The notes beneath the pieces are model-generated. The model was given only the letters and a program-made list of their open reading frames with translations, made no database searches and was not told the origin of the DNA. Positions 17,677 to 25,781 of a stretch of 52,497 nucleotides of DNA are shown here, piece after piece (positions within the stretch are counted from its first letter, which is position 1; every line of letters starts with the position of its first letter). The DNA comes from Sphingobacterium composti (GTDB lineage Bacteria > Bacteroidota > Bacteroidia > Sphingobacteriales > Sphingobacteriaceae): contig NZ_WUQZ01000023.1 of assembly GCF_009829075.1 (NCBI RefSeq), positions 1 through 52,497 on the forward strand, written 5' to 3'. The translations under genes and the position numbers were made by a program.

Positions 17677-19836
17677 TTGGAAACGACGAGAATTCAGAAA
17701 TTTGGACACTTAATAGTATTAGATCTTGACCTAAAGATTATAGGATTCTCGCACCATTTATTTTCAAAATTGTCCATTCCAGTAGAAAATATATTGCACT
17801 CTTCTGCTGAGGATCTTTTCAAGAAAATATTTATCACCATAAGTTCCTATAATAAAGTTAAAAAGCTGATAGAGTCTTATATAGATGGTAATGCTCCGCG
17901 GTCATTGATTACGGTCAAAATAAACAACAAACCTTATTACCTAAAAGTCAGCAAGCATGCTAATCACATATATATTGAAGCGGAGCGACAAGTAAAAAAA
18001 CATATATCTACGAGTGATCTCAATGAAATAGGGTTTCTATTTGACAGTAACCACCATAAAAACTGGAAGCTTGTTTGTAAAGCCATAAATAAAATCATCC
18101 AATTCGATCGAGTATTCGTTTTGCAAGTGTTGGAAACAGGAAATTGCAGCATCATAGCTGAAAATAGCCACATCCCCACAGAACCTTTAGAAAACAAATA
18201 CTTTTCTAAGGATTTCTTACCAGAAATGCTAATAGACCATTTCAGACATTCACCCTATCGTTTTTTGGCGAATGGAGATGAGCCATTACAAAATTTTTAC
18301 ACCATTGATCAAGATATTGATATTCGCTCGACTCAGTTGATTAGTCTACCCTCTGTGACATCTGAATATTACCAACACATCGGTATTAAGTCAGCACTAT
18401 TCTTCCCACTCTATTTGAAAGGTCAATTTTGGGGCATGGTAGTCGCCCAAAATATTAAGAATAAACCTGTCGATTTACAAAACAGAAAGATTTGTACATT
18501 TATTGTACAAAATGCAATGAGCAAGTACGAGATGTTCATACAACAGGGATTAATAAATATCAATTTACAAGTCCAAGAGTTCCAAAATACATTAATTCAA
18601 CGTTTATCCTTTCACAAAACTATTAACTGTGCCTTGGTAGAGAGCATGGAAAATTTGCGCTGGATGCTTAAGTCAGATGGTATTGCGATTTACAATGAAG
18701 GGGATTTTTATTTTAAGGGAGAAACCCCATCATCCTCAGTATGCTTTGAAATCATTCGCTATCTGCAAGAAGAAAATGATTTGACGGTGTATATTGATCA
18801 TAATTTTAAGAAAAGCCACAAAGATAAATTTAAGGAAGAGTTGCCATTTGCAGGTATCCTTGCCTATAATGTAGATACTAACAAGGATTATTATATCATT
18901 TGGTTTCGCAAAGAGACGATTAGTAACGAGAGCAAATTGCTGATTAAGGAAACAAGTCCATACACTTTTGAAACGTATGAAGACATTATATACGAAACTG
19001 CTGTTCCTTGGAATGATGAAGAACTCCATTTATTGGATGGATTGAAAAATACGCTAAATCATTCCATGATGCAAAAGCTCATAGAAAATAAAGATTTGAC
19101 GAAGAATCTTTCGCAACTTAATAATGAGCTAGAAATGTTTACCTACACCTTATCTCATGATTTGAAAAACCCTCTTTCGGTTTTGAAGATGGGGATAGAT
19201 TTCTTGAAATCTAAAAACGGTAATATCAATGAAAATCAAAAGGAAAAATGGTTTAGTACGATTTCTTTAGGCTTGCAAAACATTCAAGATATTATTGATA
19301 ACATAGTAAATGTTTCGAAGGATAAGGTCAATAAAATAACAAAAGACACCGTCCCTTTGCACTATCTATTGCGCAAAATAGTGGAAGAGACAAAGTTAGC
19401 GTATGAAGACAACAAATGTGAAGTAACATTTGGAAAACTTCTGCCCGTCTGGGGAGAAAAAAGTGCTATCTATCAAATATTCACGAATGTGATAAGCAAT
19501 GCTATCAAATACAGCCAACAATTAGAAAGTCCAAAAATCCATGTATCCAGTAGTATAGTAGATAATTATATATGCTATGAAGTAAGAGACAATGGTATAG
19601 GTATACCTGAGCAAGATATTAGCCATATCTTCGAAATGTTTGGCCGAGCGATGAACACCGAAAACTATAAAGGGAGTGGAATAGGGCTATCCCTAGTCAA
19701 ACGTATCATTGAGCGACTAGATGGCAATATAGAAATAAGCTCTTTGGAAGGAGTAGGCACTACTGTTATTATGAAATTTCCCGTAGTAAGAGAATTTCCA
19801 GAAGTAATGTTAGACACCTCAGATTCAAAAGGATAA
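17677..19836 (+). CDS. Phytochrome-like sensor histidine kinase with degenerate chromophore pocket
   Basis: 719 residues: PAS-2 (about 1-110), GAF (about 125-290), PHY (about 305-460), HisKA with SHDLKNPL (His near 494) and HATPase with NVISNAIKYS, VRDNGIGIP and GSGIGLSL. The sensory core aligns with bacteriophytochromes, but the bilin-attachment Cys before the PAS domain is absent, the DIP motif reads DFL, and the SPxHLxYL block reads SVTSEYY, so the pyrrole-contacting His is lost. It therefore probably does not sense red light through biliverdin. No ATG fits; the TTG at 17677 is the only plausible start, since an in-frame stop lies 27 bases upstream. Cytoplasmic; likely partner is the divergent LuxR-type regulator. 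Confidence 0.85.
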   Translation: METTRIQKFGHLIVLDLDLKIIGFSHHLFSKLSIPVENILHSSAEDLFKKIFITISSYNKVKKLIESYIDGNAPRSLITVKINNKPYYLKVSKHANHIYIEAERQVKKHISTSDLNEIGFLFDSNHHKNWKLVCKAINKIIQFDRVFVLQVLETGNCSIIAENSHIPTEPLENKYFSKDFLPEMLIDHFRHSPYRFLANGDEPLQNFYTIDQDIDIRSTQLISLPSVTSEYYQHIGIKSALFFPLYLKGQFWGMVVAQNIKNKPVDLQNRKICTFIVQNAMSKYEMFIQQGLININLQVQEFQNTLIQRLSFHKTINCALVESMENLRWMLKSDGIAIYNEGDFYFKGETPSSSVCFEIIRYLQEENDLTVYIDHNFKKSHKDKFKEELPFAGILAYNVDTNKDYYIIWFRKETISNESKLLIKETSPYTFETYEDIIYETAVPWNDEELHLLDGLKNTLNHSMMQKLIENKDLTKNLSQLNNELEMFTYTLSHDLKNPLSVLKMGIDFLKSKNGNINENQKEKWFSTISLGLQNIQDIIDNIVNVSKDKVNKITKDTVPLHYLLRKIVEETKLAYEDNKCEVTFGKLLPVWGEKSAIYQIFTNVISNAIKYSQQLESPKIHVSSSIVDNYICYEVRDNGIGIPEQDISHIFEMFGRAMNTENYKGSGIGLSLVKRIIERLDGNIEISSLEGVGTTVIMKFPVVREFPEVMLDTSDSKG

Positions 19837-19890
19837 AATAGCTAATTGTTTCGTATACAAATTTTTCCCTTATGGTGATTGTATAGATAC

Positions 19891-20394
19891 CTATTTAGCT
19901 ACATAAGTTTTTTCTAGCATATATTTCATATCATCCACGAAACATCCAAGCTGTAGATAGGAGTCTAAAGCATAGTAATGCATAGAAGTTAAATCTTCAT
20001 CTTCTAAGATTTGCATATAAATGTTCTTTTGTTCGTGTAGATTTACTAATAACTTCTCTAACATATAATCCTGATAGGAAATACTATCTTGGATTAGATT
20101 TTCAACATCTTCATTAATTTCTTTGTACGTAGCCATGCTTAGATTGAGGTCCTTATTAGCACATAGGCTAAGTAATTGCGTTTGACTGTCCATGTAAAAT
20201 ATTTGAATTTTCTCGCAAATCATACGACTATCTTCGCAACTTGGATTATTCAATAATTTATCTAAAATAAGCAATCCTTCAGTGCGCTGATAAACGATTT
20301 CTTCGAGTGCAATGGATTCCTTACGATCTCTTGTCGGTGTACTTACGCACGATATCAACATCCAACTTCCTATTAAGTAAACTAAGAATCTCAT
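19891..20394 (-). CDS. Lipoprotein of unknown function, 167 aa
   Basis: N-terminal signal peptide with lipobox LISC (Cys at residue 16); the remainder is almost entirely helical and acidic, with scattered Cys, Met and Tyr. It looks like a periplasmic or outer-membrane-anchored helical bundle. It is divergent from the ECF sigma gene at 20671; the 277 bases between carry GCGTATTAATACGTAT and CACGTATTTAAATTG, variants of the recurring motif. Role unknown; a link to the sigma factor as a sensor is possible but unsupported. Confidence 0.7.
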   Translation of the reverse strand: MRFLVYLIGSWMLISCVSTPTRDRKESIALEEIVYQRTEGLLILDKLLNNPSCEDSRMICEKIQIFYMDSQTQLLSLCANKDLNLSMATYKEINEDVENLIQDSISYQDYMLEKLLVNLHEQKNIYMQILEDEDLTSMHYYALDSYLQLGCFVDDMKYMLEKTYVAK

Positions 20395-20670
20395 AATGTT
20401 TAGCTTTTTTTATAGAACAGCTATCGTTAATATATGTTGTAAGCCTTTTTCTACAATTTTGTAAAAGCGGTAAAAAAACAAACTTCAAACATTAATGCAC
20501 AATAACTCTTGCGTATTAATACGTATAAAAAACAATCTCCACGTATTTAAATTGCCATGAACTTGAAGTATATACTATTTATGCCTTAGTAAATACGCGT
20601 TTTATCTTAATTTAATAACAAATGCACTGTTTTTGTCATTAAAATAGCAGCAACTATTAAATATATATCT

Positions 20671-21183
20671 ATGAAAGACAAGGCATTCAACAACCAACTA
20701 CTAGAGTATCAACGTATACTTAAAGGCTTAGCGAAGAAATTCACTAAAGATCAAGATGCAATCAACGATCTAGTACAAGAGACGTTTATCCGTGCACTGA
20801 AATACATGGATCAATTCTTTAATAACCCACGTGTGGTATCATGGCTTTTTGTAATCATGCGAAATATTTATATAAATCAATACAAACGTCTTGGATATCA
20901 ACAAAACTATGAGGATATCAGCATGTATTATTACAACCATAGCTTATCAACAGAGCCGTATATGGAAGATAGTTCGGATAAGAAAATGATGTTGGGGGAC
21001 ATTTCTAAAATTATATCTGAATTACCAGTTGCACATGGCGAAATGTTTAATAACTACATCGATGGATACAAATACAGAGAATTATCCGAAATGTACGGCA
21101 TACCAGAAGGCACCATAAAATCAAGAATACACATCATCCGTAAAACGCTGCAAAAACGCTTGAAAGTAAAATATGCAAGTTAA
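20671..21183 (+). CDS. RNA polymerase sigma factor, ECF type
   Basis: 170-residue sigma-70-family factor with regions 2 and 4 only. Region 2 (about 10-80) includes DLVQETFIRALKYMDQF and WLFVIMRNIYINQYK; region 4 (about 110-165) includes YRELSEMYGIPEGTIKSRI, the -35-binding helix-turn-helix. No anti-sigma gene lies next to it, which is unusual, since many ECF factors of Bacteroidota have one downstream. Upstream there are repeats of the CGTATT-type motif, which may mean autoregulation. It may direct transcription of the surrounding stress genes. Confidence 0.92.
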   Translation: MKDKAFNNQLLEYQRILKGLAKKFTKDQDAINDLVQETFIRALKYMDQFFNNPRVVSWLFVIMRNIYINQYKRLGYQQNYEDISMYYYNHSLSTEPYMEDSSDKKMMLGDISKIISELPVAHGEMFNNYIDGYKYRELSEMYGIPEGTIKSRIHIIRKTLQKRLKVKYAS

Positions 21184-21215
21184 AACTAAGGCGCTCAAAT
21201 GAGCGCCTTAGTTTT
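21182..21215. terminator. Bidirectional terminator after sigma factor
   Basis: Arms AAAACTAAGGCGCTC (21182-21196) and GAGCGCCTTAGTTTT (21201-21215), perfect 15-bp stem with loop AAAT. It overlaps the end of both converging genes. Confidence 0.9.
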
Positions 21216-21417
21216 AACTATTCTTTTCTTTTGGCATATCCGTAGGATCGTTGGGCATATCATTCAGTTGATCTACTTGGGGATCCACTCCAGCCTCCGC
21301 ATCGCCATCTAGTTTTATATCACGATCGATTTCTTTATGCCCATCCTTTGTTAGAATTTCTTTCTTTTTTTTATGCATTTCCCTGCCTTTGGGCTTGTCT
21401 TCATGTATTGTTGCCAT
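21214..21417 (-). CDS. Small charged protein, 67 aa
   Basis: Very hydrophilic, probably disordered protein: a Lys-rich first half (HKKKKEIL) and an Asp/Pro-rich second half (NDMPNDPTDMPKEK). No signal peptide and no known domain. It has a Bacteroidota-like T-rich leader and ends in the shared terminator. Small proteins of this type are often stress-induced, but no function can be assigned. Confidence 0.6.
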   Translation of the reverse strand: MATIHEDKPKGREMHKKKKEILTKDGHKEIDRDIKLDGDAEAGVDPQVDQLNDMPNDPTDMPKEKNS

Positions 21418-21481
21418 TTTTTTTGTTTTAATTTTTAATCGATTATTTGCTCATCAGATTCGTAATACTTAAATAGTATCT

Positions 21482-21700
21482 TTAATTTAAGCTATCTGCT
21501 TTCAATGAATCCCGCATTACGCTATCCATTGACCCATACACCAGCTCTTCATTAGTATTTAGATTATAACGATCCTTATCATCTTGCGTCACTGGACCAG
21601 GCGCCGCAGCATCTGTCTCTTGAGATTGCTTATCGTTTGTCTGCCCACATCCTATTACAACGAATAGAAAAAGTAGTGATAAAATAGTTGATGTCTTCAT
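21482..21700 (-). CDS. Small lipoprotein, 72 aa
   Basis: Signal peptide MKTSTILSLLFLFVV with lipobox VIGC (Cys at residue 18), then about 50 polar residues with no fold apparent. Its C-terminus (SMDSVMRDSLKADSLN) resembles that of the lipoprotein at 15790. It lies 11 bases downstream of the CinA-domain gene on the same strand, so the two are probably co-transcribed. Confidence 0.7.
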   Translation of the reverse strand: MKTSTILSLLFLFVVIGCGQTNDKQSQETDAAAPGPVTQDDKDRYNLNTNEELVYGSMDSVMRDSLKADSLN

Positions 21701-21711
21701 ATCTTTAATTT

Positions 21712-22233
21712 TTAAAATGTTTGCTCGATTTTCTCAGCAGTATTTAGCAATCTGTATAAGTCATAAAAAATACTATTACAAGTAGCAATTATAATTTGCC
21801 CTGCATTTCCATTAAACTGTTTTTCGAATAAATGTGTGTTATTTTTGTAATAGATCGCATAATACACACGCCCTATTGGACGCCACTGATTAGGGTTAGG
21901 GCTTTCAAAAGCTAACCCTGTAATAGAAATATAAACGTCCGCATGAGGTATTAATGATTGTAGCCCCTGTAACATCGCTAAAGTCACTTCTTCTGATTCT
22001 GCTGTGTGTGTAGAAAGCAATGATGGCGACACATCCAGTAAATTTTGCTTCATAAAATCATCATAACAAGCAATAGACCCCAAGTAATAATTCCCACTAT
22101 TCACCTCTAATGCAAACGTGCTACTTAAAAAGCCTGCGGTCATACTTTCTGCACAGACTAACTTCAAATTACGTTGTGCTAATAAACTCCCCACTCGAAA
22201 CAGTGTTTTCTTGTATATTCTTTTTCTGCGCAT
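21712..22233 (-). CDS. CinA C-terminal-domain protein (possible NMN deamidase)
   Basis: 173 residues containing only the CinA-C domain, which in stand-alone form (as E. coli PncC) can act as nicotinamide mononucleotide amidohydrolase. The signature CAESMTAGFLSSTF lies near residue 27, and the conserved VYISITGLAFESP region near 98; typical members have TGxAGP here, so the AG is altered to LAFESP. That change, and the rather short C-terminal part, make enzyme activity uncertain. First gene of a two-gene minus-strand unit. Confidence 0.8.
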   Translation of the reverse strand: MRRKRIYKKTLFRVGSLLAQRNLKLVCAESMTAGFLSSTFALEVNSGNYYLGSIACYDDFMKQNLLDVSPSLLSTHTAESEEVTLAMLQGLQSLIPHADVYISITGLAFESPNPNQWRPIGRVYYAIYYKNNTHLFEKQFNGNAGQIIIATCNSIFYDLYRLLNTAEKIEQTF

Positions 22234-22422
22234 ATTTATTTGATCTATACATATTAATAACGTTTGAAATACTTTATGGTTGAGTACTTAGAGAATTTTG
22301 AGTTTATATACGCGTGCATTTCCTTAAAATACAAGTGTTTATTCCTTAATATTTAACGTATTATTTACCCCAACAATCTCTCTTTCTACTGGTTCTTAAT
22401 TAACATTACATTCTTAAAAACT

Positions 22423-22797
22423 ATGGAAACTAATAAACTATCCACTACAAAAAGACTAGGTCCTATTGTATGTATCATGATCGAAGGCGATTATCCTGGC
22501 AGACCAGAAGAGAGTAATCTTGACGGTAACAAAGGATTGGAAGACGAGGAAAACTTGATCGAGCCAGGAGATGCGATAGATGAAATCCTTCCGGCAGGCG
22601 AAGAAGAAAATATGCCCGATCCAGAAGAGTATGAAGAAAGACAAGGTGACGAAGATCTTGAAGAAATTCCTATGGAAGAACCTGTTCCCGACATCGATGA
22701 AATTGAACCAGACGAAGAGATAGATGACTTTGACATTGAACCCTCTGAAGATGATGAAATAAAAAAAGATGAGCGTCCATCTGATGAAATTCTTTAA
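22423..22797 (+). CDS. Highly acidic protein, 124 aa
   Basis: After about 20 ordinary residues, more than a third of the sequence is Asp or Glu, with regularly spaced Pro and Ile (DIDEIEPDEEIDDFDIE). It has no hydrophobic core and is most likely disordered. Not recognised. Acidic proteins of this kind can buffer, bind cations or interact with basic partners, but nothing here decides it. Monocistronic with its own terminator at 22832. Confidence 0.6.
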   Translation: METNKLSTTKRLGPIVCIMIEGDYPGRPEESNLDGNKGLEDEENLIEPGDAIDEILPAGEEENMPDPEEYEERQGDEDLEEIPMEEPVPDIDEIEPDEEIDDFDIEPSEDDEIKKDERPSDEIL

Positions 22798-22831
22798 TAC
22801 CGACGGTCAATAAATTCTATCCCTATAAATT

Positions 22832-22862
22832 ATAGCGTAGTCAAGTTGACTGCGCTATTTTT
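22832..22862 (+). terminator. Terminator after acidic protein gene
   Basis: Arms ATAGCGTAGTCAA and TTGACTGCGCTAT (one G-T pair) followed by a T run. Confidence 0.85.
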
Positions 22863-22896
22863 GTAGCCTGAAATAGTATTGAAGTGCATTTTCACC

Positions 22897-22928
22897 AAAA
22901 AAGCAGCGTATAAACTTACGCTGCTTTT
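22897..22928 (-). terminator. Terminator after ferritin-like gene
   Basis: Arms AAAAGCAGCGTA and TACGCTGCTTTT with a short loop; T-rich on the minus-strand side. Located 30 bases past the stop of the gene at 22960. Confidence 0.8.
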
Positions 22929-22959
22929 ATTCTTTAAACTTGTGCGACTTTAAGTATGA

Positions 22960-23484
22960 TTATTCTGCGCCAGCAGCAACATTTGCTTCTCCCATAGCAA
23001 TTTTTGTCAACAACTCATCTGTTTCCTTTTCTTCAGCCAAAATTTCTTGTAAAATCTCCGCAGCATTATTGTGCTCCATGAGCGATGCAAATGTCACCAA
23101 ACAACCATAAGAAGCAATTTCGTAATGTTCAACTTTTTGTGCAGCAGTAATCAAAGCTGCATCTAGTACTTCGGGGCTGTCTGCAAACTCTTCTGCGATC
23201 TCATCCGCCTCTTCTAACAATCCCTCCATTGCTTTACATTTTTTGCCTCTTGCTGTAATATTCAAATCGCTAAAAACTTCTTTCAGTCGCTCTATTTGAT
23301 TTTCGGTCTGTTGATAATGCGTTTGAAAAGCGTCCTTTAGTGTTTCGCTTTGTGCGGCTGTAACCATTTTTTTAAGACCTTTTAATAATTGACGTTCTGC
23401 ACCTAACATATCCTTTAAACCATCGACCAATAATTCATGTAAATGTGCATTTTTCATACCTTCTTGTTGTTTTGATGTTGCCAT
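22960..23484 (-). CDS. Ferritin-like YciE/YciF-type (DUF892) protein
   Basis: 174-residue four-helix bundle of the YciE/YciF family, whose members are induced by osmotic and general stress and carry a ferritin-like di-metal site. Visible helices include LVDGLKDMLGAERQLLKGL, THYQQTENQIERL and QKVEHYEIASYG, with Glu and His residues in the positions expected for metal ligands. The conserved EHYEIA block is near residue 120. Cytosolic, monocistronic. It fits the stress theme of the surrounding region. Confidence 0.88.
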   Translation of the reverse strand: MATSKQQEGMKNAHLHELLVDGLKDMLGAERQLLKGLKKMVTAAQSETLKDAFQTHYQQTENQIERLKEVFSDLNITARGKKCKAMEGLLEEADEIAEEFADSPEVLDAALITAAQKVEHYEIASYGCLVTFASLMEHNNAAEILQEILAEEKETDELLTKIAMGEANVAAGAE

Positions 23485-23987
23485 AATAGTTAAATTTTTA
23501 ATAGTGTTATGGTATTAACCTTCGCAAGTCCTTATAGTTGATAGAAAATAAATTATAAGTATTAATTGGCCTAGCTACCGTATAAAATCCTGTAAATAGC
23601 AACAATCATCCATTCAAAAAATGAAAATGTGAAATCAATAGATTAATATGTTCCATTTAGAAAAACAAAACAACAAAAAGAAAAATATTTAATCTATAAA
23701 AAAACAAGCGTTTGAAACAAAGATTTTAGCGATTAAAAAATCACGACAATCACTACACATAAAAAAAATTAAACCGAATAAATAAAACCTACTGTATCAA
23801 CACTTTGCAAAAAATTAAATCGTTATAAAAATTTTTAGCATTTAATTTGTAGACGATCGACTACAAATAAAAATTTTTATTTACATTTGCTTTAATATAA
23901 AATAATCGATGAATTTTTAGGTAATTTACGTATTAATTAACTAAATTTTATTATAATTCAATCGATTTGATTATCTACACTACGAAT
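23485..23987. other. 500-base AT-rich intergenic region
   Basis: No gene visible. Contains the inverted repeat at 23845-23868 and a likely -7 box at 23882. The rest is homopolymeric A and T without other clear structure. Confidence 0.5.
23845..23889 (+). promoter_or_regulatory. Palindromic operator and promoter of the MORN gene
   Basis: Inverted repeat ATTTGTAG (23845-23852) and CTACAAAT (23861-23868) around the palindromic core CGATCG, followed 13 bases later by TACATTTG (23882-23889), which matches the Bacteroidota -7 consensus TAnnTTTG. The palindrome overlaps the -33 region, so it would suit a repressor site. Regulator unknown. Confidence 0.5.
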
Positions 23988-24881
23988 ATGAAAAATTTAG
24001 TTGTCATTATATTAACCTTACTGATCACATCAATTGTGCATGGAAAGGATAAGATCAAATTCACATTAAAATCAAATCCAAACATTACCGCTGATTATAA
24101 TGGAAAGATAAAAAATGGTAAAGCTAATGGCTTGGGCAAAGCTACATTTTATCTTGATGGAGAATTCGATGGAGAATATGAAGGAGAATGGAAAGATAAT
24201 GACTTTCATGGTAAAGGAACATTTAAATGGAAAAATGGCAGTATTTATGTGGGCGATTTTGAACACAGCAATAGAAGTGGCGTAGGTGAATATACATGGC
24301 CTAATGGCAACAAATACCATGGTGAGTGGAAAAATGGAAAGCAACACGGACAAGGCACGCACAAATGGATCAATGGTGAGCAATATACAGGCTCATATTT
24401 CAATGGTTTTCAAACGGGTTATGGTATCTATGACTGGCCAAATGGCAACAAGTATGAAGGATACTGGCTGGAAGGAGTCCAGCATGGTGAGGGCACATTC
24501 ACTTGGTATACAGGAGACAAATATATTGGCAACTTCATCAATGATGAACGTACAGGGCATGGTACATTTTATTGGGCAAATGGCAATATATACCAAGGTA
24601 ATTGGGCATCAAATAAGCAAACAGGACAAGGCATTAAAAAATTTATAGACGGTAGTTCTTATACTGGTGAGTGGCTAAATGATAATTTTCACGGGCAGGG
24701 AACGTTTACTTGGTCAGATGGAGAAAAATTTATTGGAACATTTGAAAACGGTCAGAGGAGTGGATTTGGCAAGCTAATATTAGCCAACGGAACAATTCAA
24801 GAAGGCCACTATATTAATGACGTTTTGCAGAAAAAATCAACCGCGACGCAAACAGCTAAAGCTCAAACTTCACCAAATTAA
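23988..24881 (+). CDS. Secreted MORN-repeat protein
   Basis: 297 residues from the ATG at 23988 (a TTG at 23967 extends the frame but would spoil the signal peptide). Residues 1 to about 20 are a signal peptide (MKNLVVIILTLLITSIVHG). From about residue 30 to 280 there are about ten MORN repeats with the pattern Y-x-G-x-W-x-x-G-x-x-H-G-x-G-T-x-x-W, for example YEGEWKDNDFHGKGTF. MORN repeats form an elongated beta-hairpin sheet that binds lipids or proteins. Envelope or periplasmic location is inferred. Stands alone before the carotenoid region; no link to pigment synthesis is shown. Confidence 0.9.
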   Translation: MKNLVVIILTLLITSIVHGKDKIKFTLKSNPNITADYNGKIKNGKANGLGKATFYLDGEFDGEYEGEWKDNDFHGKGTFKWKNGSIYVGDFEHSNRSGVGEYTWPNGNKYHGEWKNGKQHGQGTHKWINGEQYTGSYFNGFQTGYGIYDWPNGNKYEGYWLEGVQHGEGTFTWYTGDKYIGNFINDERTGHGTFYWANGNIYQGNWASNKQTGQGIKKFIDGSSYTGEWLNDNFHGQGTFTWSDGEKFIGTFENGQRSGFGKLILANGTIQEGHYINDVLQKKSTATQTAKAQTSPN

Positions 24882-24956
24882 TTCTATTACGATTCTAAAA
24901 TAGATCTTAAAAATTACATTTTTTTATTACGAATGATTAAAACTTGAAATTTGGTA

Positions 24957-24964
24957 TATATTTG
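24957..24964 (+). promoter_or_regulatory. Likely -7 box for the MarR gene
   Basis: TATATTTG matches the TAnnTTTG -7 consensus of Bacteroidota and lies 14 bases before the ATG at 24979. A convincing -33 TTG is not seen at the usual spacing. Confidence 0.45.
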
Positions 24965-24978
24965 TACTTTTATTTTAC

Positions 24979-25650
24979 ATGAATTACATTTTACTACACG
25001 ATATAGTTGACTTGTTAGAGAACTTTGAAAGTTCCAATAATTACGGCATATACCCTGCCAATGTGGATGGATTTTGCCAATGGATTAATGACACGAAACA
25101 AAATTTTAACCAACCAGAAATGGAATGGGAAGGAAAAATAAATGGTCGATCGGTAGAAAGTCTCATCAGCACCTTATTGGTTCACATGAGTAAATACGCA
25201 AAAAGTTATTCCAAATCCGCTATTCACAACTCGGAGTTTTCAACTCAAGAAGAATTTATTTACTTGATAACACTCAATTCTTTTGGATCCATGTCCAAAA
25301 TGGAATTGATTCGTCGCAATAAAATGGATAAGCCATCTGGCATTCAAATCATAAATAGATTAATAAAATGTGGATGGATTGTTCAAATTAATTCTACAAA
25401 AGATAAACGCAGTAAGATATTAGAGCTCACAGCGGAAGGCAAATCGTATTTAAATTCCAAAATGGACGATATACGCAAAGCGACTAAAATAGTTACAGCA
25501 GACTTAACTGAAAAGGAAAAGATAGAATTAGCTCGCATTCTTACGAAAATGGATAAGTTCCATCAAAAAATATATAATAAAAATCTCAACCCGGATAAAC
25601 TTCTACAGGACGCGTACGATAGTTATACCATAGCACAAAATCCGAAATAA
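24979..25650 (+). CDS. MarR-family transcriptional regulator
   Basis: 223 residues. The winged helix-turn-helix lies at about 90-160: SMSKMELIRRNKMDKPSG (recognition helix), INRLIKCGWI and the wing with DKRSKILELT, where the Asp-x-Arg pair is typical of MarR proteins. Helices before and after would form the dimer interface. Directly upstream of, and in the same direction as, the carotenoid operon, with 131 bases between containing a palindrome (25668) that suits a MarR dimer. I infer that it controls crt expression and itself. MarR regulators preceding crt clusters are common in this group. Confidence 0.88.
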   Translation: MNYILLHDIVDLLENFESSNNYGIYPANVDGFCQWINDTKQNFNQPEMEWEGKINGRSVESLISTLLVHMSKYAKSYSKSAIHNSEFSTQEEFIYLITLNSFGSMSKMELIRRNKMDKPSGIQIINRLIKCGWIVQINSTKDKRSKILELTAEGKSYLNSKMDDIRKATKIVTADLTEKEKIELARILTKMDKFHQKIYNKNLNPDKLLQDAYDSYTIAQNPK

Positions 25651-25667
25651 TTTATTATCAACAATTT

Positions 25668-25680
25668 ATTGTATAACAAT
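25668..25680. promoter_or_regulatory. Candidate MarR operator before crtI
   Basis: Palindrome ATTGT-ATA-ACAAT in the 131-base gap between the MarR gene and crtI; a related half-site TTATACAAT follows at 25711-25719. Position and shape fit a MarR dimer site. Inference only. Confidence 0.4.
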
Positions 25681-25781
25681 CAAAACCTTTTTTAAAATAA
25701 TTGGTTTATATTATACAATGCCTTGCTTATAATGGTATAATTATATACTTTTATAAAAATTTTAAGTTTTTATAAATACCA

